A stretch of 64,000 nucleotides of DNA from Pseudodesulfovibrio profundus (lineage in GTDB: Bacteria > Desulfobacterota > Desulfovibrionia > Desulfovibrionales > Desulfovibrionaceae): the NCBI RefSeq assembly GCF_900217235.1, contig NZ_LT907975.1:2331001-2395000 (forward strand). Reading direction: 5' to 3'. The notes beneath the pieces were generated by a model that saw only the letters and a program-made list of their open reading frames with translations, was not told the DNA's origin and made no database searches. The position numbers and the translations under genes were made by a program. Shown one piece after another: positions 7,837 to 16,342 of the stretch. Every line of letters starts with the position of its first letter. The first letter of the stretch is position 1.

Positions 7837-8724
7837 TTAAAAACCCCAGGCAGACAATGTTGCTCGTCTGTACCCCTGACCTGCGGCAACATAATCCAGT
7901 GCCAGCGAATCGAGATCGTCCAGAACCGGAACCGCAATGCGATCCAAGTCCCTGAAGTCGATGGTCTTGATGTAGGTTTTGCAGGATTCACAGACATCGA
8001 CACGGAAACCGGGCTCTTCGTCCACGGTGAAGAAGGTCAGTTTCTTCTGTTCCTCTTCGCCGCAAACAGGGCAGGCAATGCGCTTGATGCGGTATTCATG
8101 GCGACAGAACGAGCAAGTGGCATGACGGAAGCCTTCTTTCTCCTTGAGCGAGGAGATCAGCGGCAGGCTGCCGCAGATGGGACACGTCCCAACAGCGTGA
8201 ACGCCGGTCTCGGGAAGCTTGCCCGCCAGAATCTGGGCGGCGGTCTCAATGGACGGGCTCAGAGACGCGAGGGCGAGAAACGCGACCGCCTTGGGAGCGT
8301 CCGGCGTGCGTTCGGCCCATGATCCGAAAAAGGTAGTGTCATCATCCAGGAATTTACGGAACAGGTCCTGGGCGGTCAGATCGCCACTATCCAGTGCCTG
8401 CTGAACGGCTTCGCCAGCTTCGCCCATGGGGCCGCCGGATTCCTTGAGCAACTCAATGAGCTTACCCAAAAGGGTTTCAGCCTGTTTGGCATCAAATGGA
8501 AACTCTTCCCGAGCCACCAGAGATACACCCTGTATGATCTCTTCAGGTGATGCCATGTCCTGATCTTGCGGAATGGTCACCTCGGAATCGACGCGTGCTT
8601 CCAACTGAAGGTGAGCCACCTTGTCGAGCAGATCGATGAGTTCTTCTGAAATGTATGATTTTGATCGAAGTTGCGATAGTTTTAAATCAAGTTGACGCTC
8701 GGCCTGTTCAATATTGAATTCCAT
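7837..8724 (-). CDS. fdhE: Formate dehydrogenase accessory protein FdhE
   Basis: FdhE is needed for maturation of respiratory formate dehydrogenases, probably acting with Fe or the Tat-exported catalytic subunit. The 295-residue protein is close to the E. coli length of 309. It has a helical N-terminal half and a C-terminal pair of rubredoxin-like metal sites: CPICG and CSFC, then CPVCG and CESC, followed by the LDDLDSLALDYVA segment typical of the family. ATG 8724 (MEFNIEQ) is chosen because AAAGGGGAAC lies upstream and the longer in-frame extension to 8853 is not family-like. The upstream region carries two TTGACAC repeats also found upstream of fdhA. Confidence 0.93.
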   Translation of the reverse strand: MEFNIEQAERQLDLKLSQLRSKSYISEELIDLLDKVAHLQLEARVDSEVTIPQDQDMASPEEIIQGVSLVAREEFPFDAKQAETLLGKLIELLKESGGPMGEAGEAVQQALDSGDLTAQDLFRKFLDDDTTFFGSWAERTPDAPKAVAFLALASLSPSIETAAQILAGKLPETGVHAVGTCPICGSLPLISSLKEKEGFRHATCSFCRHEYRIKRIACPVCGEEEQKKLTFFTVDEEPGFRVDVCESCKTYIKTIDFRDLDRIAVPVLDDLDSLALDYVAAGQGYRRATLSAWGF

Positions 8725-9126
8725 GGTCGGGTTCCCCTTTGTATTATCCTGACGTGTAAAAACCCTATGGGGGTTGTTCCTATCTTGCCAAAGGCTTGAC
8801 ACCTGCTCAAGGTTTGACACAAAAACCGTACAATGTCTTGAAATGTTGCACAATTTATAACGCCAAAATATGCCTTATTCGGCATAATGTGTCATGAATA
8901 GGTAGGAAATACAGTTGCTTCAAAAAGAAGCATATTTATCTGAAATTTATTAATCCATGGGGAAAATCGATAAATATATCTGATTTAAACCGTTTTCTGC
9001 CTGATAGAGTTGCAAACGAACAAGATATATCTTCGGTCCATGGACGCAGGCTGTTTCCGACTTATACTTTACAAATCAGGGCAAGATGCTCACACTTACT
9101 CTTCTGGACAACCGGAAGGACAGACC
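8725..9126. other. Divergent fdhE-queH intergenic region with inverted repeat
   Basis: This 402-bp AT-rich spacer holds the TTGACAC repeats (8793-8821) and an inverted repeat TATGCC-N6-GGCATA at 8869-8886. GGCATAAT within it is also found upstream of fdhA at 16498-16505. No convincing gene or -10/-35 pair was identified. Confidence 0.45.
8793..8821. promoter_or_regulatory. Tandem TTGACAC repeat upstream of fdhE (candidate operator)
   Basis: GGCTTGACACC (8793-8803) and GGTTTGACACA (8811-8821) are direct repeats 18 bp apart, 70-98 bp upstream of the fdhE start. The stretch TTTGACACAAAA recurs, on the minus strand, upstream of fdhA at 16483-16494, and GGTTTGACAC recurs at 16522-16531. The repeats point away from fdhE, so they are unlikely to be its -35 box. 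I infer a regulator site shared by formate dehydrogenase genes. Confidence 0.5.
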
Positions 9127-9672
9127 ATGAACAAACGATTGTTATTACATATATGTTGCGGTCCATGCTCCATCACCACACTCAAGACGCTGCTTGATGA
9201 TGGTTATGAAGTGACCGGATTGTTTTATAATCCGAATATCCATCCCCTGACCGAGTACGTCAAACGGCGGGACGGCTGTCTGGCCGTGGCGGAAAAGCTC
9301 GGCATCAAGATTATCCTCAAGGATGACGAGTACAAGCCACAGGAGTGGTTCCGTGCAGTGGCTCATCGGGAAACCAATCGGTGTTTTCACTGTTATGCCA
9401 GTCGGCTGGAGCGTACGGCACAGATAGCCAGGAAAGGGAATTTTGATTTCTTTACCACCACGTTGTTGTATTCAAAATATCAAAAGCACGAGGACATCGC
9501 TTCGTTGGGGCGCGACCTGGAATCGGCCAAAACGAAGTTTCTGTACCACGACTTCAGGGAAGGGTGGCAGGAAGGGATCGAAACATCCAAAGAGTGGGAT
9601 ATATATCGGCAGCAGTACTGCGGCTGTCTGTATAGCGAAAACGAGCGGTATCAACGCGAGTTGAGGAAGTAA
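9127..9672 (+). CDS. queH: Epoxyqueuosine reductase QueH (DUF208)
   Basis: QueH reduces epoxyqueuosine in tRNA to queuosine using an Fe-S cluster, replacing QueG in many anaerobes. The 181-residue protein has the family signature HICCGPCS at residues 8-15, LFYNPNIHPLTEYVKR, a CFHCYASRLE motif, FTTTLLYSKYQKHEDI and the C-terminal QQYCGCLYS. The paired cysteines are the cluster ligands. ATG 9127 has GGAAGGA upstream and gives the standard length; the frame stays open to 9010 but that extension is not conserved. The next small membrane protein gene starts one base after the stop, indicating one transcript. Confidence 0.93.
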   Translation: MNKRLLLHICCGPCSITTLKTLLDDGYEVTGLFYNPNIHPLTEYVKRRDGCLAVAEKLGIKIILKDDEYKPQEWFRAVAHRETNRCFHCYASRLERTAQIARKGNFDFFTTTLLYSKYQKHEDIASLGRDLESAKTKFLYHDFREGWQEGIETSKEWDIYRQQYCGCLYSENERYQRELRK

Positions 9673-9673
9673 T

Positions 9674-10051
9674 ATGAAGGTTGAGCGTAATAGCATGCTG
9701 GCAGCGCTGATGCGTCGGGAAACCGTGCTATCGGTGTTTGTATTTACCACGGTTGTCTCGACTTTGCTCAGTGATTTTGGCCCGACAGGAGAGAATACCT
9801 GGATCAAACTACTGTCCGTGGTGATTTTCCCCTTGCTGGCGTGGTTCACTCACAAGCGCTATCTGCTGGCCACCTGGTGCACCATCCTGCTGCTGATCGT
9901 GACCGGAACCGAATTTATTTACGAAGGATTCATGACCCTGCGTCACGGTATGGACGAGAGTCTTGCCATGCTGATCATCAAGACGCTGGTAGGCATCTAT
10001 CTGACCTGGGGAGCGCTGCTCATTCATCGTGAACGGCACGTACGGGACTAG
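9674..10051 (+). CDS. Small membrane protein of unknown function
   Basis: A 125-residue protein with four likely membrane segments (about residues 18-34, 44-57, 64-84 and 97-115) and a basic C-terminus (HRERHVRD). No family was recognised. It begins one base after the queH stop and ends two bases before the hemW start, so it is the middle gene of a queH-hemW transcript. The tight packing supports a real gene. There is no evidence for its role. Confidence 0.75.
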   Translation: MKVERNSMLAALMRRETVLSVFVFTTVVSTLLSDFGPTGENTWIKLLSVVIFPLLAWFTHKRYLLATWCTILLLIVTGTEFIYEGFMTLRHGMDESLAMLIIKTLVGIYLTWGALLIHRERHVRD

Positions 10052-10053
10052 TC

Positions 10054-11286
10054 ATGGGAAAGATCTACGGCGAAGGCGTTCCGGTCAAGGCAGCGTTTCC
10101 GGGATTTGAATCTTCGACGCCGCGCGGGGCGCAAGGTGACGAAAAAGGCTTGCTGCTGTATATCCATGTGCCTTTTTGCCAGTCTCGCTGTCACTACTGT
10201 AATTTTCACTCCCAACAGTTCGATCAGATAACTTTTGCCTGGTACCACAAGCTGTTACTGCAGGAGATAGCACTGTGGGGAAAGCGGCTCAAAAAGCCGC
10301 GCCTGGCAACGATCTATTTTGGCGGCGGTACGCCAAGCCTTGTCCCGCTTCAGCAGATGGACATGATCATGAAAGGGTTGGACAAGGCGTTCACCCTGAC
10401 CTCGGGCATGGAAGTCACCCTGGAGGCCAACCCCGACTCGGCGCAGGATGTCAGCTATTTTCGGGCCTTGATTTCCATGGGCTTCAATCGGCTGTCGCTG
10501 GGCATGCAGAGTCTGAGCGATACGGATTTACAACTTATGGGCAGGCCGCACTCTGCGGCTATGACCCACGCCTCCTACGATGCCGCCCGTCAAGCCGGAT
10601 TCGGCAATATCGGACTTGACCTGATATGGGGATTGCCGGGGCAGCGCCTCAAGACGTGGATAGACCACCTTACTGCTGTGACCAGCATGCGCCCCGAGCA
10701 TATCTCATCCTACAATTTGACCCTTGAAGAGAACACGGTGATGCACAAGATGTGTGGTCCCGGTGGCGACTTCCCGCTTCCTACCGAACGGGAGCAGGGG
10801 CGAATGTTCATTTACGGTGCAGAATTCCTCGAAGCCGAGGGGTACATGCATTATGAAGTCTCCAATTTTGCCCGTATGGGGTTCATGTCCAGACATAATG
10901 CCGGATACTGGAACGGCTCCGACTACCTCGGACTCGGCCCGTCGGCGGTTTCGACCATAGGGCGTCGGCGTTTTCACAACCCGCGCTATATGGATGAATA
11001 CGACGCATACGTGCGCGGCGGATTTGTGGGGGATGACTATGAGAACCTCACCGATGACGACCTGCTCAAGGAAACCGTCATGCTTGCTCTGCGCACGTCC
11101 AAGGGACTGAACCTCAAGGATTTCAAGGAACGGGCCGGGTACGACCTCGTCAAGCGCCAGAATCAGCTCATCTCTGCCCTGCACCGGGAGAATCTCATCC
11201 GTATCAGCCACGGATATCTACGCCTGACCAAGAATGGCATGCTCGTATCCAATGTCATCATTCGCCGGTTGGCATTTGACGACTAG
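10054..11286 (+). CDS. hemW: Radical SAM haem chaperone HemW (coproporphyrinogen oxidase-like)
   Basis: The 410-residue protein carries the radical SAM motif CQSRCHYC at about residues 43-50, preceded by LYIHVPFC as in HemW/HemN. The fourth Cys of true HemN (CxxxCxxCxC) is absent (CNF), which favours HemW, a haem-binding chaperone for cytochromes and respiratory enzymes, over oxygen-independent coproporphyrinogen oxidase. Further signatures are YFGGGTPS, EANPD, RLSLGMQS, GLDLIWGLPGQ, HISSYNLTLEENT and YEVSNFA. An N-terminal extension of about 30 residues precedes the core. A role in haem delivery would suit a cytochrome-rich sulfate reducer. It is the last gene of the queH cluster. Confidence 0.9.
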   Translation: MGKIYGEGVPVKAAFPGFESSTPRGAQGDEKGLLLYIHVPFCQSRCHYCNFHSQQFDQITFAWYHKLLLQEIALWGKRLKKPRLATIYFGGGTPSLVPLQQMDMIMKGLDKAFTLTSGMEVTLEANPDSAQDVSYFRALISMGFNRLSLGMQSLSDTDLQLMGRPHSAAMTHASYDAARQAGFGNIGLDLIWGLPGQRLKTWIDHLTAVTSMRPEHISSYNLTLEENTVMHKMCGPGGDFPLPTEREQGRMFIYGAEFLEAEGYMHYEVSNFARMGFMSRHNAGYWNGSDYLGLGPSAVSTIGRRRFHNPRYMDEYDAYVRGGFVGDDYENLTDDDLLKETVMLALRTSKGLNLKDFKERAGYDLVKRQNQLISALHRENLIRISHGYLRLTKNGMLVSNVIIRRLAFDD

Positions 11287-11354
11287 CTTTCGCTCCTTCT
11301 CTCTAAACACAACGCCTCTTTTTGCTTCCAGCCGATTTTCTGGTACGACACAGT

Positions 11355-12098
11355 ATGTCAAATCACGCTTTGGAAAATGCTGCACAGGCCATCCGTCAAT
11401 CCCGATGTACCATGAGCTTCACCGGAGCCGGGATATCCGTTGAATCAGGAATTCCGCCTTTTCGCGGCCCGGGAGGGGTGTGGTCGAAATATGATCCCGG
11501 CAAGTTCGAGAAAGCATATTTCAAGCGCCATCCCAAAGAGGTTTGGCCGCTGCTCAAAAAGGTGTTCTATGATCTGCTGGATGACGCCGAACCCAATGCC
11601 GCACACTATGCACTGGCGGAACTGGAAGCAGCAGGCAAACTGGCTGGCGTGGTGACACAGAACATCGATTCCCTGCATCAGGCCGCGGGAAGTGCAACCG
11701 TCCATGAATATCACGGGTCCATCCGGCGCATGCAGTGCATGTCCTGCCGCATTTTCTTCGATGCAAACGCGATATCATTGGAGCGACTCCCTCCGCCATG
11801 CCCAGCCTGCGGCGGGTTGCTCAAACCTGATTTCATCTTTTTCGGTGAAGGTATCCCCACGGACGTACACAGGGCCGCCACCGACCTCGCAAAACAGGCG
11901 GACGTCTGTCTTGTGGTCGGCACCGGCGGGCAGGTCATGCCTGCTGGCAGAATCCCGTACATTGTGAAGAATCGGGGCGGGACAGTTATTGAGATCAATT
12001 TGCATGATTCCGATTACAGCTACACGTTGAGCGATTATTACCTGCAAGGCAAAGCGGGCGTGCGGCTGCCGGAACTGGTTCGTGCCGTGCTCGGGTAA
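11355..12098 (+). CDS. cobB: NAD-dependent protein deacylase, sirtuin (Sir2/CobB family)
   Basis: Sirtuins remove acetyl or other acyl groups from lysine using NAD. The 247-residue sequence contains GAGISVESGIPPFRG (NAD binding), TQNIDSLHQ, the catalytic His in EYHGS, a zinc site made of CMSC and CPACG, and VVGTGGQVMPAG where most members have GTSxxVxPA. ATG 11355 is preferred over the upstream TTG at 11322; neither has a strong ribosome binding site. It follows hemW by 68 bp and converges on the fdhAB operon. Confidence 0.92.
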   Translation: MSNHALENAAQAIRQSRCTMSFTGAGISVESGIPPFRGPGGVWSKYDPGKFEKAYFKRHPKEVWPLLKKVFYDLLDDAEPNAAHYALAELEAAGKLAGVVTQNIDSLHQAAGSATVHEYHGSIRRMQCMSCRIFFDANAISLERLPPPCPACGGLLKPDFIFFGEGIPTDVHRAATDLAKQADVCLVVGTGGQVMPAGRIPYIVKNRGGTVIEINLHDSDYSYTLSDYYLQGKAGVRLPELVRAVLG

Positions 12099-12143
12099 GA
12101 ACATCCTTTTTATCCAATCAAAATACCATCACTTTTTGCACAC

Positions 12144-12178
12144 AAAAAGGCCCCGGCGTAATAGCAATTACCGGGGCC
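12144..12178 (-). terminator. Terminator of the fdhAB operon
   Basis: GGCCCCGG (12149-12156) pairs with CCGGGGCC (12171-12178), and TAAT/ATTA extends the stem. On the minus strand it is followed by TTTTT. The plus side lacks a T run, so it mainly stops fdhB transcripts. Confidence 0.85.
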
Positions 12179-12269
12179 AAGGTAGAGACTCCATAGCACA
12201 TAGGCCGCCAGGTCCGGGCGGTAAGCGTACGGAGGTGTTCTATCGAATGAGAAGATCGGAGCTGAAGTG

Positions 12270-12299
12270 CCCGGTGCGGAGCGATTGCCCCGCACCGGG
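12270..12299. other. Strong hairpin just after fdhB without a T run
   Basis: CCCGGTGCGG pairs perfectly with CCGCACCGGG around a ten-base loop, 16 bases after the fdhB stop codon. No T run follows on either strand. It may protect the 3' end of the fdh message before the true terminator at 12144-12178. Confidence 0.5.
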
Positions 12300-12314
12300 T
12301 GTGTTGCGTTTGTA

Positions 12315-13040
12315 CTAGCCGCGCATGCGCTTTATCGGGCTGGCGAGCTTGGCCAGGAACTGCTTCCTGGACAACGGCCCGCGCTGGATGCCTGAGGCGT
12401 CAGCGGAGAGCATTTCGTAGTAGCTTGAGGGGTCAGTCTGTACCAGATAGATGACGCGGACTTCGTCCATGTCGACGAGTTCTGCATCGGGCCACTTCTC
12501 CTGGGCTTTGCCCAGACGTTCTTCAGCCAATGCGATCATTTCATCGCGATCGCCGAAGTTCATGGTGCCGGTGGGGCAGGAGGTGACGCAGGCAGGCCTC
12601 ATTCCGGCCTTAACGCGATCATTGCACATGTCGCATTTCACGACGCGACCGGTCTCCTCGTCATAGCGAGGAATGTCGTAGGGGCAGGTGAACCGGACTC
12701 CATCCGGGTCCGGCTCCTGGGCCGTTACTTCGGTGTACACGACTGCGCCGGTTTCCGGATCGTGAATGATGGATCCAGGTACTTCCATGGCGTCGAGGCA
12801 CGGAGGCTCGACACAGTGGCGGCACTGTTCGGGGAAGAACAGCCATTGCAGGCCGTTATCCGTTTCCACCTCGTTCATGCGAACCAGACGGATGGTCTTG
12901 CCGGACAGATCCGGGGGATTCTGGTGGGAACCCCGGTTGACGGTCTCTTCGGCAGGCAGTTTTTTCCATTGTTTACAGGCAATCTGGCAACCACGGCAGG
13001 CCGTACACTTGGTCAGATCGACGAAGAATGTCTTACTCAT
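12315..13040 (-). CDS. fdhB: Formate dehydrogenase beta subunit, four [4Fe-4S] ferredoxin-like
   Basis: The 241-residue subunit relays electrons from the catalytic FdhA to periplasmic cytochromes. Cysteine clusters occur in order: CTACRGCQIAC (residues 12-22), CRHCVEPPC, CPYD with CDMCNDRVKAGMRPAC, and CVTSCPTG, consistent with four [4Fe-4S] centres. There is no signal peptide and no C-terminal membrane anchor, so it is probably co-exported with FdhA as in the two-subunit periplasmic FdhAB enzymes of Desulfovibrio. The gene starts 14 bases after fdhA ends, with GGAGGAATG at its ribosome binding site. It ends before a hairpin and a terminator. Confidence 0.94.
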   Translation of the reverse strand: MSKTFFVDLTKCTACRGCQIACKQWKKLPAEETVNRGSHQNPPDLSGKTIRLVRMNEVETDNGLQWLFFPEQCRHCVEPPCLDAMEVPGSIIHDPETGAVVYTEVTAQEPDPDGVRFTCPYDIPRYDEETGRVVKCDMCNDRVKAGMRPACVTSCPTGTMNFGDRDEMIALAEERLGKAQEKWPDAELVDMDEVRVIYLVQTDPSSYYEMLSADASGIQRGPLSRKQFLAKLASPIKRMRG

Positions 13041-13054
13041 GTGTCATTCCTCCT

Positions 13055-16000
13055 TTACGCCTTGCGGACGTTGACCATGAAGGCCTTGGTTTCAGGGATG
13101 CCGGTGTTCGGATCACCGACGGACGGGGTCAGAATGTTGGCAGAATCGCCGCCATCCTTGGGCCATGTCCAGCCGAAGTGCCATGGAAGGCCAACCTGAT
13201 GAACTTCGGTGCCTTGGATTTGGAACGGCTTCAGGCGCTTGGTGACGATTGCCACGGCCCAGATGGAACCGCGGATGGAGTCGACCATGACCTTTTCACC
13301 ATTTTCAATGCCGCGAAGTTCCGCCAGTTGCGGGCTCATTTCCACGAAGACCTGGGGCTCGGTTTCAAGGAGCCAGCTCTGGTTACGTGTCATGACACCG
13401 GTCTGCCAGTGCTCGGTGACGCGGTAGGTAGTACCGACCAGCGGGTACTTGGGATCACAAACGGCCTTCTCTTCTGCATCGTAGGAGATGGCAGTGGGGT
13501 TGTGCAGGGTGCTGGAGAAGGGATGCGATTTAACCGGACATTCCAGCGGCTCGTAGTATTCGGGCAGCGGGCCGTCGGCTCGACCGGGGCCATACAGCTG
13601 ACCGTGACCATGCTTGCGCATGATGAAGGCGTACTTGGTGCCGGGAGCCCAGCCGCCATCAGGAACGTCGCCCACCCACTTGGTTTCGGGGCCGGTCCAT
13701 TGAATAACGGGCTTTTCCGGGTTCCAGGGGTTGCCCTGCAGATCGACGGAAGCTCTGTTGTAGAGAATCCGGCGGTTGACGGGCCAACACCAGGAGAAGT
13801 TCGGGTAGAGACCGATCTTTGCCTGTTCCACGGTCTGGGACAGGTCGCGACGAGCGGCCATGTTGCCCTTGTCCGTGTAGGAGTGGCAGTACAGCCAGTT
13901 ACCGGAACAGGTGGAACCGTCGTCCTGGAGGAACGCGAAGCTCGGGACCTGCTGGCCCTTCTTGAACTTCTTGCCCTTGATCTCAACATCACGGGTGAAG
14001 TGACCGTTGATCAGCTTGGCTACCTTGTGCGGATCGAACACGCCGTTGGTGGCAATGCTGTCCCAGGACAGTCGGGTGATCGGTTCGGGATAGGCGCCGC
14101 CTTCCTTCTTGTACAGGGCCTGGATCTCATGCATCAGTTCATACATGAGGTCGCCGTCGGGCTTTTGGCCGTTGGGAGAGTCCGGACCTTTGTAGCGCCA
14201 CTGCATCCAGCGACCGGAGTTGGTGACGGAACCTTCCTTCTCGATGGAGACCGCGCAGGGCAGGAAGAAGACTTCTGTCTTGATGTCTTCCGGGTTCATG
14301 TCAGGACCTTCCCAGAACCAACCGGTTTCATTGGGGAAGATGTTGACATTCACCAGCCAGTCGAGCTTGGTCAATGCTTTACGAGTCTTGTTGGAGTTGG
14401 CGCCGGAACAGGCCGGGTTCATACCCCAGGAGAAGAGGCCCTTGAACTGGCCCTTCGCCATTTTGTCGAACAGGGTCAGCCAGGAGTATTCGCTGGCAGC
14501 ACCGGAATCGAGTCGAGGCAGATACTGGTAGGCATCCGCAGGATCATCGTCCATCCACATGGCCTTGAGCAATGAGGCGGAGTACTTGGGATAGTTCTGC
14601 CACCAGTTTGCTGACTTGGGATCATTGGATACCGGGGTGTATGCCTTGTTGTAATCGTCCAGGGTTGGCTGAGCCGCTTTTGGCGTCTGCAGGTAACCGG
14701 GGATGATGTGGTACAGCAGACAGTGGTCGGTGGAACCCTGAACGTTGGATTCACCGCGAAGGGCGTTGACGCCACCACCGGCTATACCGATGTTGCCGAG
14801 GAGCAGCTGGATCATGGCCATGCTGCGGATGTTCTGTACGCCAACGGTGTGCTGGGTCCAACCCATGGCGTACATGATGGTACCGGCCTTGTCCGGACGT
14901 CCGGTGGCCGTGAAGGTTTCGTACAGGTGAACCAACTCATCCTTGCTCATACCGGACATGGATGAAACGTCGTCCAGGTTGTAGCGTTCATAGTGCTTTT
15001 TGAGCAGCTGATAAACACACTGCGGATCCTGGAGGGTGGGGTCTTTCTTGGGATTGCCGTCGGCATCCATGGCAAAGGCCCACTTGGACTTGTCGTATGT
15101 CTTTGTTTTGGGGTCGTAACCGACGAAGATACCGTCGTCGAATTTGTAATCGTCGCCAACGATAAAGGAAGCGTTGGTGTAATGGACCACGTATTCCTTG
15201 AAAGCAAGGTCGTTGTCCAGAATGTACTTGATCATGCCACCGAGGACGGCGATATCGGCACCGGAACGGATGCCTGCCCAAACGTCGGCTTTGGCCGAGG
15301 TCCTGGTGTAACGAGGATCGACGTGGATCAGGGTTGCGCCCTTTTCCTGCGCCCGGGTCACCCATTTGAAGGAGATGGGATGGTTTTCGGCAGCGTTACT
15401 GCCCATTATAAGAATGCAATCAGAGTTCTGGAGATCGATCCAGTGATTGGTCATCGCGCCGCGTCCGAACGACTCTGCCAGAGCCGCAACAGTTGCGCTG
15501 TGTCAAATACGCGCCTGATGCTCAATATACACCAGGCCGAGGCTGCGGAGCATTGTCTGGTAAGCCCAGCACTCCTCGTTGTCGAGAGCGGCAGAACCTA
15601 ATGATGCGATGTTGTCGACACGGTTGACGACCTGACCCTTCGCATTCTTGTAGGTAAAACCTTCATCGCGGGTCTTCTTGACATTGTGGGCGATCTTTTC
15701 GAGGGCCCATGCCAGGGAGACTTTCTTGAATTCTTTTGAGTAGGGAGCACGGTAAAGGACGGAATCCGGCCGACGATCATTGTCGTTGAGTTGCCAGATG
15801 GAAGAACCCTTGGCGCAGAGAGCGCCTTCGTTGACGGGGTGATCAGGGTCACCTTCAACGTTGATGGCCTTCATGGTTTTCAGGGAAGTGTTGACTACGA
15901 GCCCGCAACCCACTGCACAGTAACAACAGACAGTCGTGGTCTGTTTGCTCCATTTCGGCGACAGGGCGGCAATGCGATCCTGCATTTGGCCTTGCGATGC

Positions 16001-16090
16001 AGCGGTGCACCCCAGCCCGAGCCCGCCAAATGCCGTAGCAACTGCGGCGGTGGCGGAGAGCTTGAGGAAGTTTCTTCGATTGGTATGCAT
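13055..16090 (-). CDS. fdhA: Periplasmic formate dehydrogenase catalytic subunit, selenocysteine-containing
   Basis: One continuous frame of 1011 residues is interrupted only by TGA at 15503-15505, which falls at residue 196 in the context EHQARI-TGA-HSATVAAL, the conserved Sec position of formate dehydrogenases. The N-terminus has a Tat signal (NRRNFLK then a hydrophobic stretch and a Cys at residue 28). The [4Fe-4S] motif CCYCAVGCG and a later Cys in GALCAKG lie near residues 55-93. The Mo or W ion is bound by two MGD and Sec196; His197 follows. The second part contains SNAAENHP, the TSAKADVWAGIRSGADIA segment and MGWTQHTVG. It oxidises formate to CO2 in the periplasm. fdhB follows directly. 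Confidence 0.96.
15470..15502 (-). promoter_or_regulatory. Candidate bacterial SECIS element in fdhA
   Basis: Immediately 3' of the UGA codon on the fdhA mRNA, CUGUU (15492-15488) can pair with GGCAG (15479-15475) around a loop GCGGCUCU. Size, distance (about 10-12 nt after UGA) and a GG-U containing apical loop resemble the E. coli fdhF SECIS hairpin recognised by SelB. The fold was done by eye. Confidence 0.6.
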
Positions 16091-16114
16091 TCGACCTCCA
16101 GTAGTTTGTGCGGA

Positions 16115-16342
16115 TCAGCGTCCGCGAATCTCGCGACCCAGCGTCACGAGCAGAGAATAACCGCTTGGCTGCGTGACAGTATCCGGCACAGGCTTGCAAA
16201 CAGGCTCATGGACGATGCTGTTGAACAGCGCCGTCATGGCTTGTGCTGCGGTCCGGACTGCCTTCATGGACATCCCCAGCCCGGCAAACGGGATGGTGGA
16301 TGGCGTTTGTGCAGCCGATTTAAGGTTGTTGTTTGTGCGCAT
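16115..16342 (-). CDS. Small hypothetical protein upstream of fdhA
   Basis: A 75-residue frame lies 24 bp upstream of fdhA in the same direction, with AGGAGAAGGAA before its ATG. The sequence is Ala- and Thr-rich with conserved-looking GLGMSMKAVRTAAQAMTALFNSI and a basic end (GREIRGR). No signal peptide, Cys pair or known domain was recognised. Position and ribosome binding site argue that it is translated as the first gene of the fdh transcript. A leader peptide is the alternative. Confidence 0.5.
   Translation of the reverse strand: MRTNNNLKSAAQTPSTIPFAGLGMSMKAVRTAAQAMTALFNSIVHEPVCKPVPDTVTQPSGYSLLVTLGREIRGR

Noticed and set aside
13028-14575. A 515-codon plus-strand frame opposite fdhA
   Set aside because: It is a mirror of the codon bias of fdhA, shows no known motif and fully overlaps a certain gene.
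15503-15505. fdhA as two separate genes or a pseudogene
   Set aside because: The phase is unchanged, the context is the conserved selenocysteine site, and a SECIS-like hairpin follows.
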